Shown: in pieces, positions 37,327 through 48,354 of the stretch
Layout of the letters: each line of letters begins with the position of its first letter
Numbering within the stretch: the stretch's first letter is position 1
Assembly (NCBI RefSeq): GCF_003143955.1
Contig: NZ_QFVS01000001.1
Coordinates: forward strand, 140,292 to 204,291
Direction of reading: 5' to 3'
Origin: Kurthia zopfii
GTDB taxonomy: Bacteria; Bacillota; Bacilli; Bacillales_A; Planococcaceae
DNA length: 64,000 nt
Made by a program: the position numbers and the translations under genes
The notes under the pieces: generated by a model
What the model was told of the DNA's origin: nothing
The model's input: only the letters and a program-made list of their open reading frames with translations
Database searches by the model: none

Positions 37327-37647
37327 ATTTTTTTGAAAAATACATAGGCCACTTTTGACTTTCAGAAATACCGAATGCTTCACGCTTTTCATCTGCTTTT
37401 TACAATGCATTCATAAATGAATTTGGCTATTAGCGAATTGAATGATGTAGAGTCGAAATATAAAAGTTTAACAATTTAGGGAGTATTAATTGGCATTAAT
37501 TAGGGGTATATAGAGTGTAAAGGGAGGTTTTAGCTTTTCATGTTGTGTATGGAGTGATAAGCTAGAAATGGTAAGGATATCCCTTGCTTTTATGATTAGT
37601 GAGTAGTAATGAGAGAGAAAAAACTTGCACTACTAAGGAGATAAAAA
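37327..37647. other. Gene-free spacer before phoH
   Basis: A/T-rich region of about 320 bases where yqfC and yqfD (sporulation) stand in B. subtilis. No remnant of either is seen. AAAGGGAGG at 37519-37527 precedes ATG TTG TGT ATG GAG TGA, a five-codon frame that is either chance or a leader peptide. The phoH ribosome site AAGGAGAT ends the spacer. Confidence 0.5.
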
Positions 37648-38610
37648 ATGACAGAACAACAACCTATTCAGTTAACTTTAAAAGATCCGAATGAAGCGGT
37701 ATTACTTCTAGGAGTTTCAGATAGTAATTTGAAATTGATTGAAGAAACTTTCGATATTCAAATCATTACTAGAGGAGATGCTATCGTCATTGTCGGTAGT
37801 GAAGATCAAAAGGCTGAAGCGGCTGCGCTGATTGAACAGTTATTGAAAGTAATCCGAAAAGATATTAATATTAATCAAAGAGATGTAGTTTCTGCAATCG
37901 AGATGTCGAAAGCAGGTACGATTGAATATTTTTCAGAGTTATATGATGAAGTGATTGCGCGCAATACAAAAGGCAAAATTATTCGAGCAAAAACAATTGG
38001 TCAGCGTAATTACATTAAAGCAATTAAAAATAAGGACTTAGTTTTCGGAATTGGTCCAGCTGGTACGGGTAAAACATATCTAGCAGTTGTAATGGCTGTT
38101 ACTGCTTTGAAAAATAATGCAGTTAAGCGTATTGTCCTAACTCGACCAGCAGTAGAAGCGGGTGAGAGTCTAGGATTCCTACCGGGTGATTTAAAAGAGA
38201 AGGTAGATCCTTACTTAAGACCTCTGTATGACGCCCTGCATGATGTATTAGGGCTTGAACAGACGACGCGTATGATTGAGCGAGGAACGATTGAAATCGC
38301 TCCACTAGCGTATATGAGAGGTCGTACACTGGATGATGCATTCGTGATTTTAGATGAAGCTCAAAATACGACGAAAGCGCAAATGAAAATGTTCTTAACG
38401 CGCTTAGGTTTTGGCTCGAAAATGATCATTACAGGTGATAAGACGCAAATCGATTTACCGAAAGGTGTCGGCTCTGGTCTCACACATGCAGAATATATTT
38501 TAAGAGGTGTGAAAGACGTATCCATTCAAATACTCGAAGCGGGCGACATTGTACGCCATCCGTTAGTTGCGAAAATAATTACTGCCTACGACTCTGAACA
38601 ACAAGATTAA
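37648..38610 (+). CDS. phoH: PhoH family ATPase
   Basis: A 320-residue PhoH-like P-loop ATPase: N-terminal KH-like segment (ITRGDAIVIVGSEDQ), Walker A GPAGTGKT near residue 138, Walker B FVILDEAQN near 233. The family is linked to RNA metabolism through the conserved neighbour ybeY, found here two genes downstream. Start ATG 37648 follows AAGGAGAT. A terminator separates it from pgpH. Confidence 0.95.
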   Translation: MTEQQPIQLTLKDPNEAVLLLGVSDSNLKLIEETFDIQIITRGDAIVIVGSEDQKAEAAALIEQLLKVIRKDININQRDVVSAIEMSKAGTIEYFSELYDEVIARNTKGKIIRAKTIGQRNYIKAIKNKDLVFGIGPAGTGKTYLAVVMAVTALKNNAVKRIVLTRPAVEAGESLGFLPGDLKEKVDPYLRPLYDALHDVLGLEQTTRMIERGTIEIAPLAYMRGRTLDDAFVILDEAQNTTKAQMKMFLTRLGFGSKMIITGDKTQIDLPKGVGSGLTHAEYILRGVKDVSIQILEAGDIVRHPLVAKIITAYDSEQQD

Positions 38611-38625
38611 TGGTTTGTGAATTAA

Positions 38626-38659
38626 ATTCGAGAACTTTCAAAAAGGTTCTCGAATTTTT
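38626..38659 (+). terminator. Terminator after phoH
   Basis: ATTCGAGAAC and GTTCTCGAAT form a 10-bp stem with a T-run. Confidence 0.85.
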
Positions 38660-38696
38660 ACTATGTTCAATTATTACATAAAGAGAGGTGAGTAAA

Positions 38697-40832
38697 GTGT
38701 CGACCTTGATTACAAAATTAAATAAGATCCTACGCTTTCCCCTTCTTCTAACAATTGTTTTATTAATTACTGGCGTTTTGCAATATATGTTAATGGCGAA
38801 AGATGTTCAAGGACAGCATTATGACTTGAAATTATTCCAAGTGTCCCCAGAAACAATTCGTTCGGTAAAAACAATAGAAGATATTGAGAAAACGAAGAAA
38901 GAAAGAGAAGCGGCCGCGAATGAAGTGGAGCCAGTCTATTCTTATTCTGAAGAGAAAGGGAAAAATCAGGTTTCAACTGTTAACACATTCTTTGATGATC
39001 TATTTGAAAGTAAGCAAAATCTTTCAGATGTGAAGAAAAAAGAAAAGAATAAAGCAATGAATAAAGAAATTGATGCGATCGTAAAAGATTTAGATAGTTT
39101 AGCAGTGGATGTTCCAAGGATAGATGTGAATAAAGCGGATCTGCGCATTCTATTAAATCAAGATACAGCTGAATTAAAAATGATGCAGGATGAGATTACG
39201 AAAGCGATTACTGATCAAATGTCAGTACCGATTCGCGATGATCGCTTAGTTGAAGCGAAGGCAAGTATCGAAAGATCGATTCGATATAGTTCAGTATTTC
39301 CAGAATCAGTAAAGGGTATTGGTATTCGAATCGCACGTTCTGCCCTCGTTGTGAATGAGACAAAAGATATTAAAGCAACGAAGGAAAGAATGGAGTTAGC
39401 GAGTGCTAATATTGATCCTACGCGTATTTTACAAGGTCAAATAATCGTCCAAGAAGGGCAAGTAATTGATCGTGAAATATATAGACAGCTAGAAATGACT
39501 GGTTTATTAAGCGATAAAGTATCGAATAAACCAATGATCGGTTTAGCGATTCTCATTTTATTACAAATGATCTTTTTCTATGCGATTTTCACATCAAATA
39601 AAGAAAAATCTAATTTCTCGAAAACGAGAGATCTTTTTATTACTGTATTAGTTTATATACTTGCGCTCGTATTAATGGAGTTATTAAATTTAATTGATGG
39701 AGAATTTGATGTCATCATAGGATTCTTATTCCCAGCAGCGATTGTACCTCTATTACTACGGATATTAGTTAGTGAGCGTTTGGCGATTCTAGCGACGGTT
39801 ATGCTGGGGCTATCAGCAGGAATTATATTCCAAGAAGGTTATTCGACTGTCATGCAGATGGAAGTAGCGCTATATATGATTATTAGTGGTGTTAGTTGTT
39901 TAATTTTCACGAGAAGAATTGAAAATCGCTCGAAAATTTTACAAACGAGTTTCCAAGTAGCAGGAATCAATATTTTATTCATCGCTTTCTACTTATTATT
40001 AACGCAATCGAATTATACGTGGAATGAATTATTATTCTATTTAATAGCAGCGATTGTTTCAGCTGTTGTATCAGGTGCATTGACGATTGGTTTATTACCA
40101 TTTATTGAATCGGCATTTGGCATTATTTCAAGCTTCCGATTAATCGAATTATCGAATCCGAATCACCCATTACTGAAAAAAATATTAATGGAAGCGCCTG
40201 GTACTTATCATCATAGTATTATGGTGGCGAATTTAGCAGAAGCAGCATGTGAAGCAGTTGGAGCGAATGGTTTATTAGCGAGAGTGGGTTGTTATTATCA
40301 TGATGTTGGTAAGACGAAGCGACCTGGATTCTTTGTTGAGAACCAAATGAACGGCTTTAATCCACATGATCAGTTGCCACCGACGTCTTCTAGCGATATA
40401 ATTATTGCCCATGTGGAAGATGGTGTGAAGATTCTAGAACAGTATAAAATGCCGAGAGAAATTATTGACGTAGCTGCACAGCATCATGGAACTACTTTAG
40501 TGAAATTCTTCTATTTCAAAGCGAAGGAATTAGATCCAGATGTCAATGAAGCGAACTTTAGATATTCTGGACCAAAACCTCAAACGAAGGAAAATGCTAT
40601 AATTTGTGTAGCAGATAGTGTTGAGGCAGCAGTTCGTTCTATGAAAGAGCCAACAGCCGAGAAGATTAGAAATCTCGTTCATGCCATTGCACAAGATAAA
40701 TTAATGGATGGACAATTTGACGAATGTGACCTGTCGATTAAAGAATTGAAGACGATTGAGAAAATTTTCTGCGATACATTGAACGGCACATTCCACTCGA
40801 GAATTGAATATCCAAAGGAAGAAAAAGCTTAG
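38697..40832 (+). CDS. pgpH: 7TM-HD cyclic-di-AMP phosphodiesterase PgpH
   Basis: PgpH (711 residues; YqfF) breaks down c-di-AMP at the membrane, affecting potassium balance and wall stress. One N-terminal span and an extracellular domain (about 50-280) are followed by seven spans and a cytosolic HD domain with [14 protein letters not shown], the HD pair in [15 protein letters not shown], and the HHG of AAQHHGTTL. The start is GTG 38697 with AGAGAGGTGA 6 bases upstream; GTG 38688 lies within that site. It leads the pgpH-ybeY-dgkA-cdd-era-recO string. Confidence 0.94.
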   Translation: MSTLITKLNKILRFPLLLTIVLLITGVLQYMLMAKDVQGQHYDLKLFQVSPETIRSVKTIEDIEKTKKEREAAANEVEPVYSYSEEKGKNQVSTVNTFFDDLFESKQNLSDVKKKEKNKAMNKEIDAIVKDLDSLAVDVPRIDVNKADLRILLNQDTAELKMMQDEITKAITDQMSVPIRDDRLVEAKASIERSIRYSSVFPESVKGIGIRIARSALVVNETKDIKATKERMELASANIDPTRILQGQIIVQEGQVIDREIYRQLEMTGLLSDKVSNKPMIGLAILILLQMIFFYAIFTSNKEKSNFSKTRDLFITVLVYILALVLMELLNLIDGEFDVIIGFLFPAAIVPLLLRILVSERLAILATVMLGLSAGIIFQEGYSTVMQMEVALYMIISGVSCLIFTRRIENRSKILQTSFQVAGINILFIAFYLLLTQSNYTWNELLFYLIAAIVSAVVSGALTIGLLPFIESAFGIISSFRLIELSNPNHPLLKKILMEAPGTYHHSIMVANLAEAACEAVGANGLLARVGCYYHDVGKTKRPGFFVENQMNGFNPHDQLPPTSSSDIIIAHVEDGVKILEQYKMPREIIDVAAQHHGTTLVKFFYFKAKELDPDVNEANFRYSGPKPQTKENAIICVADSVEAAVRSMKEPTAEKIRNLVHAIAQDKLMDGQFDECDLSIKELKTIEKIFCDTLNGTFHSRIEYPKEEKA

Positions 40833-40843
40833 GAGGCTTTCAT

Positions 40844-41318
40844 ATGATTTTAGACATTGATTTTTTAGACGAAACAGACAAAGTAAAAGACAGCGATATT
40901 GAATTAGTGGAGAAATTACTTCAACATGCTGCAAAAGTAGAAAAAATTGAAGAAGGTACAGAGCTATCAATTACTTTTGTGACAAATGAAGCCATTCATG
41001 AAATTAATAAAGAATACCGTCAAAAAGATGCGCCAACTGATGTAATTTCTTTTGCATTAGAGGAGCTAGGTGAAGGCGAAACAGCAATCATAGCAGAAGG
41101 TATGCCTAGAATTTTAGGCGATGTCATCATTTCGATTGACCGTACAAGAGAACAAGCGGAGGAGTTTGGCCATTCATTTGAACGTGAATTAGGCTTCCTA
41201 GCAATTCATGGCTTCCTTCATGTTCTTGGTTATGACCATATGAATGAAGAAGATGAGAAAGTAATGTTTGGTAAACAAGATGAGATTTTAGAATCATTTG
41301 GTTTATCAAGAGATTCGA

Positions 41319-41332
<14 letters not shown>
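40844..41332 (+). CDS. ybeY: Endoribonuclease YbeY
   Basis: YbeY (162 residues) acts in 16S rRNA 3' processing and rRNA quality control. The zinc motif [11 protein letters not shown] (H-x3-H-x5-H) lies near residues 125-135, preceded by [12 protein letters not shown]. The ribosome site AGGAGG precedes ATG 40844. It overlaps dgkA by 14 bases. Confidence 0.96.
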
Positions 41333-42995
<1,663 letters not shown>

Positions 42996-43012
42996 GAGGG
43001 AAGTGAGAGGCA

Positions 43013-43792
43013 TTGCTAAGTAAATTAGAAGGCATTGTCTTAAAAAATAGAGCGTATGGCGAAACGAATAAAGTGGTCATTCTCATGACGGAGGAAGCGG
43101 GCAAGATTGCAACGATGGCTAGAGGCGCTAAAAAGCCTTCTAGTCGCCTTGCAGGTGTTACGCAACTATTTACTCATGGTAACTTTCTAGTTGCTAAAGG
43201 CAAGGGAATGGGGACTTTACAGCAAGGTGAGGCCATTTCATCTATGAGACATATTCAACAAGATATCATTGCGACTGCTTATGCAAGTTATGTTATTGAA
43301 ATCGTGGATCGATTAGTTGAAAATGACAAACCAGAGCCAGGTGTTTTCCATTTGCTTAGACAGGCACTACAAGCGATTGAGGACGGTTATGATCCAGAGG
43401 CCATTTCACTTTTTGTTGAGTGGAAAATGTTGCCGTTCACTGGTGTACAGCCAACTTTATCGCATTGTGCTTGTTGTAGTGCTGTTGAAGGTGAATTTGC
43501 TTTTTCATTTTCACAAGGTGGTTTTTTATGCCACAGATGTTTTTATCAAGATCCATACATAATTAGATTGACACCTACCCAGTTAAAACTAATTCGTATG
43601 TTTTATACAACGCCAATTGATCAAATTGGGAATTTGACATTGAAAAAAGAGACGAAACGTTTTATTAAGAATATTGTTAGTACGATTTATGAAGAGCAAT
43701 CTGGTATGCGTTTTAAGTCGAAAAATTTCATTACACAATTGGAGCGAACACCGTTGTTATTTGGTGACAAAGCGGAAGAAAAAGAAGAGTAA
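43013..43792 (+). CDS. recO: DNA repair protein RecO
   Basis: RecO (259 residues) loads RecA with RecF and RecR. The N-terminal OB fold begins LSKLEGIVLKNRAYGETNK; the zinc finger is CACC...CHRC near 150-180. The start is TTG 43013 with AGTGAGAGG upstream. In many Firmicutes glyQS or glyS follows in the same direction; here an island intervenes and glyS is reversed. Confidence 0.95.
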   Translation: MLSKLEGIVLKNRAYGETNKVVILMTEEAGKIATMARGAKKPSSRLAGVTQLFTHGNFLVAKGKGMGTLQQGEAISSMRHIQQDIIATAYASYVIEIVDRLVENDKPEPGVFHLLRQALQAIEDGYDPEAISLFVEWKMLPFTGVQPTLSHCACCSAVEGEFAFSFSQGGFLCHRCFYQDPYIIRLTPTQLKLIRMFYTTPIDQIGNLTLKKETKRFIKNIVSTIYEEQSGMRFKSKNFITQLERTPLLFGDKAEEKEE

Positions 43793-43799
43793 GTAATCA

Positions 43800-43837
43800 G
43801 TAGGTATTCATGTATTTTGTGAATGCCTATTTTTTTG
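43800..43837 (+). terminator. Terminator after recO
   Basis: TAGGTATTCA and TGAATGCCTA pair around TGTATTT, followed by seven T. It overlaps an in-frame ATG (43810) of the next reading frame, which supports the later start at 43888. Confidence 0.85.
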
Positions 43838-43887
43838 GCCTTGAAAATGATATCATAGTTATAAAATACTATAAAAGAGGGTTTATT

Positions 43888-45429
43888 ATGAAAATAATTA
43901 TTACTTTACTCATGTCGTTTTGTTTATTTATATTTACAGTTCCTGAAAAAGTAAGTGCAGAAGGATTAGATCGTCCAGTGCCGACTCAAGAAGAAATTAT
44001 AGATTATGTTCAAAATAAATCATTTGCGATTTCGAAAAAACAACCATATGATGTGAAACCAACTTTCGAAAACGTAGGGAAATCTTCGAGTAAAGATGCT
44101 ATGAACATGATGAATTTAATTCGTCTTCTTAGTGGTATAAATTCTGTAAATGAAGACGAAAACTATTCTGAACTTGCACAATCAGCAGCATACATAATGA
44201 ATCGAGGAAAGCAGTTTTCACATTACTTATCATTACCTGCTGGCATGAAAGAAGATGATTTGAGATTCCAAAAAGGGGAACATGGAGCGAGAAGTAGTAA
44301 CCTTGGTAGTGGATATATGAATATTTCTGAATCGCTTATTTATGGATATATGTTCGATGATGATGATAGTAATATTGATGCAGTAGGACATAGAAAATGG
44401 TTGCTCGATCCTTCTTTGAAAAATATAGGTGTAGGAATCGTAAATGGTTACACTGCAACGTATGTCTTTGATAATATTAAAAGGATCAATAGGGATTTGC
44501 CGAATGTATTTGAATGGAGTGCAGCTCAAATAAATGAAAATAAGCAAAAGAAGATTGATCCGGAAATAAAAATTGCTTGGCCACCGGAACAAATCCCTAT
44601 TCAATTTGTACAAAGTAGATTACCGTTTTCATTATCTTTAGGTGAAGCATTTGAAATCGATGAACCGATCATTCATATGACAAACATTTCAACAGGGCAG
44701 AAAATTGTAATTGATTCTAAAAAATTAACTAAAGGTCAGCATTATAGTGTTAGTGGTGATGAAATGGGGAGTTTGGAAGCTATAGTTTGGAGACCAAACA
44801 CCGATAAAGTTGATTATCATAGTGGAGATCAATGGAAAATTAGAGTGGAAGGTTTGAAGAAAAATGGGCAAGATACATTTGTTGAATATGTTGTAAATCT
44901 ATTTGATCTTCAAACGAAGTTGCCAGAATTAGAGCTTGAGAAGGGGTTAACTGTTTATAAAAATCAGGAGTTTTCAATTAAAAGCAAAAGGAAATATGAT
45001 TATTCAATGGAATTTTTTTATTGGGAGCCGAGCTATAATGATTATGTATTTACAGGGAAAAATAAAAGTAATGTAAATAAAATTTACTCGAATTTGTATG
45101 AAATCAATAAAGTGGGGTTGTATGAAGTAGAGTTGGTTGACTATCCTTCAATAAAAACAGTAGTTAAAGTAATTAATAATCCAAAATTAGTTCGAGAAAT
45201 TATTGCCCCTAAGAAGATTTCTATTAAAAAAGGGAAAACTGTTAAATTAAAAACTAAAGTATTACCAACTACTGCGGTAAATAAAAAACTTAAATATAGC
45301 TCTGCCAACAAGAAAATCGCGACAGTTTCTAAAGCAGGTTCTATAAAAGGAATTTCAAAAGGTAAAGCGATAATTTGGGTTCAATCTGCAAATAAAATTA
45401 AGAAAAAAATTCATGTAACCGTTAAATAA
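43888..45429 (+). CDS. Secreted CAP-domain protein with C-terminal Ig-like (BIG2) domain
   Basis: A 513-residue exported protein. A signal peptide (MKIIITLLMSFCLFIFT, cleavage near AEG) is followed by a CAP/SCP domain at about 70-200 with HYLSLPAG, NISESLIYGY and GHRKWLLDPSLKNIGVGI; a middle region with no domain I recognise; and a C-terminal bacterial Ig-like group 2 domain (KKISIKKGKTVKLKTKVLPT ... KIATVSKAGSIKGISKGKA). The histidine of FSHY and glutamate of SESL match CAP cavity positions. I chose ATG 43888 after AAGAGGG. Wall or surface association is inferred; the function is unknown. Confidence 0.82.
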   Translation: MKIIITLLMSFCLFIFTVPEKVSAEGLDRPVPTQEEIIDYVQNKSFAISKKQPYDVKPTFENVGKSSSKDAMNMMNLIRLLSGINSVNEDENYSELAQSAAYIMNRGKQFSHYLSLPAGMKEDDLRFQKGEHGARSSNLGSGYMNISESLIYGYMFDDDDSNIDAVGHRKWLLDPSLKNIGVGIVNGYTATYVFDNIKRINRDLPNVFEWSAAQINENKQKKIDPEIKIAWPPEQIPIQFVQSRLPFSLSLGEAFEIDEPIIHMTNISTGQKIVIDSKKLTKGQHYSVSGDEMGSLEAIVWRPNTDKVDYHSGDQWKIRVEGLKKNGQDTFVEYVVNLFDLQTKLPELELEKGLTVYKNQEFSIKSKRKYDYSMEFFYWEPSYNDYVFTGKNKSNVNKIYSNLYEINKVGLYEVELVDYPSIKTVVKVINNPKLVREIIAPKKISIKKGKTVKLKTKVLPTTAVNKKLKYSSANKKIATVSKAGSIKGISKGKAIIWVQSANKIKKKIHVTVK

Positions 45430-45434
45430 ATTAG

Positions 45435-45479
45435 AAGAGGAAGAATGCAACCAATCGCTGCATTCTTCCTCTTGTTTTA
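45435..45479. terminator. Bidirectional terminator between the CAP gene and the unknown minus-strand gene
   Basis: AGAGGAAGAATGCA pairs perfectly with TGCATTCTTCCTCT across a 9-base loop, followed by TGTTTTATT on the plus strand. Confidence 0.8.
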
Positions 45480-45872
45480 TTCATATAAAAATTCTTTGCC
45501 ATCTAAATCATTCATTTCATGATACATAGATGTTTCCCAAAATAGAATATTCATTAATGGATTCTGAACGTATGGTAATTGATCATAATCAAATGTAATA
45601 TTTTGCGAGTTTAATATTTGTTCATTCATATTGTGTAATTGCTTAGGTGTAAATTTATGTTCGGCAACATAAGAAAACATTTTTGAGAATTCAATATTCA
45701 AAATATCAGGTTGAATAGGTGAGACATTGGCACTTACTACTTTTAATGGGATATCGAATTGACCATTATTGACGATGAATAAATCGTCAAGTGCTTGGCC
45801 ATCTGTAAGGTCAGCATCAAATTTAATAGAAAGTGTACCGTATGAAAAGATTCTATGAAGTTTTGCTTTCAA
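45477..45872 (-). CDS. Unknown 131-residue protein
   Basis: A soluble, slightly acidic protein with no signal peptide or membrane span: KAKLHRIFSYGTLSIKFDAD at the start, hydrophobic strand-like segments in the middle, and an acidic end (MNDLDGKEFLYE). The start is a TTG at 45872 with AAAGGAAGTGA 7 bases upstream on the minus strand. I recognise no family. It is convergent with the secreted CAP gene and sits in the island between recO and glyS. Confidence 0.65.
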   Translation of the reverse strand: MKAKLHRIFSYGTLSIKFDADLTDGQALDDLFIVNNGQFDIPLKVVSANVSPIQPDILNIEFSKMFSYVAEHKFTPKQLHNMNEQILNSQNITFDYDQLPYVQNPLMNILFWETSMYHEMNDLDGKEFLYE

Positions 45873-46312
45873 GATTTCACTTCCTTTAACTATACATGTT
45901 TATATAACTATTATAGTCTAGTTTGCTGGGGAACGATAGGGAGAAGTGTATGTAAAATAATTCGAAAAAAAGTAAGATATTTAATGTGGAATGAATGGGG
46001 AATTGATTTGGTATAAGCGAAAATCATCTTTCAAAAGGCTAATTTATTGTATTCGACCACCGAAGTAATGGAAGGGCAAGATGGACAAGTATGAGGAACC
46101 TTAGGCATCTCAATATAAAGGGCATACTTACCTTCAATTTCTTCAATTTTTGGTGGTTAATATATCTCTTAATCCTAGAATATTGATGTAGCACAGTTAA
46201 CCATTTTTTAGCTTATTATTTATAAAGGAATTAGCGAGCAGTGCTTTTTTTCACATAGATCGATATTGAAAGTAATAATGTGAATTGTTTTAAGACCCCA
46301 ACATTTATAATA
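45873..46312. other. Gene-free spacer of about 440 bases
   Basis: No coding frame, tRNA or recognisable RNA is seen on either strand. The composition is mixed, with short Phe/Lys-like fragments but no ribosome site followed by a usable frame. It could be decayed accessory DNA. Confidence 0.5.
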
Positions 46313-46315
46313 GAA

Positions 46316-46352
46316 CCAAAAAACCACCCTTTTTAATGAAAGAGGGTGGTTT
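46316..46352 (-). terminator. Terminator on the minus strand downstream of glyS
   Basis: ACCACCCT and AGGGTGGT pair around a 12-base loop; the minus strand continues into TTTTTTGG. It would end a glyS transcript that has passed through the tandem elements. Confidence 0.75.
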
Positions 46353-46363
46353 GATGGGAAGTT

Positions 46364-46640
46364 CATTGAGTGTGAACGGAGCTTTCAACTTTTCTTTATA
46401 TCCAGGTCAAAAGGCTACGCTTATGAGGTCCCTTCAGTCTTTCGGTTGAAAGTTAAAGAGCAACTTTCAATTCAAGCCTTGCAGGTACTCTAAGCGTGAG
46501 CGGCCTTTTTTCCTTTTAGTGATATCCAGGTCAAAACACCACCTCAGTAGGTCCTTTCAGATTTTCAATTGAAAGCGAAGAGCGTGCTTTCAATTGAAAA
46601 CCTTCCAAGTACTTCTGAGGTGAACGGTGTTTTTCCCTTT
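46364..46640. repeat. Tandem ~123-bp structured elements (two full copies and one partial)
   Basis: Copy 1 spans about 46398-46520 and copy 2 about 46522-46640; the 3' end of a third copy lies at 46364-46397. Both full copies begin ATCCAGGTCAAAA. The outer stem is ACGCTTA/TAAGCGT plus GGC/GCC in copy 1 and ACCTCAG/CTGAGGT plus CACC/GGTG in copy 2, so the bases differ but pairing is kept. Each has a long central hairpin with AAGAGC in its loop. The plus strand ends each copy with TTTTT, like a terminator. The family is unknown to me. Confidence 0.65.
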
Positions 46641-46643
46641 TAA

Positions 46644-48029
46644 TTAGAACTCCATTGATTTTTCAATGTATGCTTTTACGTCTGCGATTGGCATACGTTC
46701 TTGTTCCATTGTGTCGCGGTGGCGTACTGTTACCATGCCGTCTTCAGCTGAGTCGAAGTCGTATGTGATACAGAATGGTGTTCCGATTTCGTCTTGTCGG
46801 CGGTAGCGTTTACCGATTGATTGTGATTCGTCATAATCAACTGGGAATGCTTTGCGTAGGTCAGCCCATACTTCATTTGCGCCTTCAGCTAGTTTTTTAG
46901 AAAGTGGTAATACAGCTGCTTTAAATGGTGCTAGTGCAGGGTGGAAGCGTAATACTGTACGTGTGTCGCCGCCTTCTAATTCTTCTTCTTCGTATGCGTC
47001 ACATAAGAATGCTAATGTCACACGGTCAGCACCTAGTGATGGTTCGATACAGTATGGCACATAGCGTTCGTTCGTTACAGGATCGATGTAAGTGAAGTCT
47101 TCGCTTGAATGTTCCATATGTTTTTTAAGGTCGAAATCTGTACGAGAAGCTACGCCCCAAAGTTCGCCCCAGCCGAATGGGAATTGGAATTCGATATCAG
47201 TTGTTGCATTAGAGTAGTGAGAAAGTTCGTCATCTTCGTGGTCACGTAGACGCATAGATCCTTCTTTCATTGATAGGTTTAATAACCAGTTTTTACAGAA
47301 TTCTTTCCAATATGCATGCCATTCTAATTCAGTACCTGGCTTACAGAAGAATTCAAGTTCCATTTGTTCGAATTCACGAGTACGGAAAGTGAAGTTACCT
47401 GGTGTGATCTCATTACGGAATGATTTACCGATTTGAGCAATACCGAATGGTGTACGTTTACGCATAGAACGTTGAACGTTTTTGAAGTTTACGAAAATAC
47501 CTTGTGCTGTTTCAGGGCGTAGGAAGATTTCATTTGTTGAATCTTCTGTAACACCTTGGAAAGTTTTGAACATCAGGTTGAATTGACGGATGTCAGTGAA
47601 GTCAGTTGAACCACAGTTTGGACATGCTACTTCGAATTCAGCCATTTTTTCTTTCATTTGGTCAAAGCTCATACCGTCAACGATAATTTCGTTACCTGTT
47701 TTAGCTAATGAAGCATCTTCGATAAGTTTATCTGCACGGTGGCGAGATTTACATGATTTACAGTCGATCATTGGGTCGTTGAAGTTACCAACGTGACCTG
47801 AAGCGATCCAAGTTTTAGGGTTCATAAGGATTGCTGCATCAAGACCAACATTATATTGTGATTCTTGAACGAATTTATCCCACCATGCTTTTTTAACGTT
47901 GTTTTTAAGTTCTACACCTAGTGGACCATAATCCCAAGTGTTTGCTAAGCCGCCGTAAATATCAGAACCAGGGAATACGAATCCTCTGTGTTTTGCTAAA
48001 CTTACGATGCTTTCCATTGATTTTGTCAT
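46644..48029 (-). CDS. glyS: Glycine-tRNA ligase, single-chain (alpha2) type
   Basis: A 461-residue class II synthetase that charges tRNA-Gly. It is the homodimeric form found in staphylococci and eukaryotes, not the GlyQ/GlyS heterotetramer of B. subtilis. Motif segments are [31 protein letters not shown] with [12 protein letters not shown], and [14 protein letters not shown] (motif 3), with anticodon-binding domain from about residue 360. ATG 48029 follows AGGAGGTCA. The gene is reversed relative to recO and ccpN and is preceded by a T-box leader. Confidence 0.96.
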   Translation of the reverse strand: MTKSMESIVSLAKHRGFVFPGSDIYGGLANTWDYGPLGVELKNNVKKAWWDKFVQESQYNVGLDAAILMNPKTWIASGHVGNFNDPMIDCKSCKSRHRADKLIEDASLAKTGNEIIVDGMSFDQMKEKMAEFEVACPNCGSTDFTDIRQFNLMFKTFQGVTEDSTNEIFLRPETAQGIFVNFKNVQRSMRKRTPFGIAQIGKSFRNEITPGNFTFRTREFEQMELEFFCKPGTELEWHAYWKEFCKNWLLNLSMKEGSMRLRDHEDDELSHYSNATTDIEFQFPFGWGELWGVASRTDFDLKKHMEHSSEDFTYIDPVTNERYVPYCIEPSLGADRVTLAFLCDAYEEEELEGGDTRTVLRFHPALAPFKAAVLPLSKKLAEGANEVWADLRKAFPVDYDESQSIGKRYRRQDEIGTPFCITYDFDSAEDGMVTVRHRDTMEQERMPIADVKAYIEKSMEF

Positions 48030-48061
48030 ATAAATGACCTCCTATTTAATAATATAATGCA

Positions 48062-48250
48062 AAAAACACCCGTCTCCGGGCAAAATTTCTGCCCGGGGAC
48101 GAGTGTATTATACCCGCGGTTCCACCCCGATTGACTATTTTCATAGTCCTCTTTAACATGCTATGGCTCCAGGATGCCTTTTCCGTTATCGCGTAGGCTT
48201 TCACCAGTTCCTACTCGCTGTTGAGGATAACATACTTATAATCCGTTCAT
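48062..48250 (-). promoter_or_regulatory. T-box leader of glyS (tRNA-Gly sensing)
   Basis: On the minus strand the antiterminator motif GGTGGAACCGCGG (plus 48114-48126) is followed by a strong terminator hairpin (about 48066-48108, ending TTTTTT). Stem I is closed by GGAT/ATCC, and the triplet next to the 3' arm is GGC (plus 48176-48178), a glycine codon, fitting the downstream enzyme. Uncharged tRNA-Gly would bind and allow read-through. Confidence 0.93.
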
Positions 48251-48255
48251 TGCCT

Positions 48256-48284
48256 ATATTGTTTGAAGATATTGTAACATGCAA
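48256..48284 (-). promoter_or_regulatory. Promoter of the glyS T-box transcript
   Basis: Minus strand TTGCAT (plus 48279-48284), 17-base spacer, CAATAT (plus 48256-48261). Confidence 0.6.
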
Positions 48285-48354
48285 CACTTTTCTTAGCAAT
48301 CTTTAGAAATATAGTATATAATAATTAGTGATTTAGTATAACACTTTTGAGGCG

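Noticed and set aside
37519..37545. Five-codon leader peptide ahead of phoH
   Set aside because: The frame after AAAGGGAGG ends after five codons, and no attenuator or codon pattern supports it. Kept only as a remark in the spacer entry.
43810..43887. Upstream ATG for the CAP-domain protein
   Set aside because: It lies in the recO terminator and lacks a ribosome site. The signal peptide begins at ATG 43888.
46364..46640. Tandem glycine riboswitch or retron msr/msd as explanation of the tandem elements
   Set aside because: The glycine-aptamer core sequences are absent and the array is downstream, not upstream, of glyS. There is no reverse transcriptase near, so a retron is unsupported.
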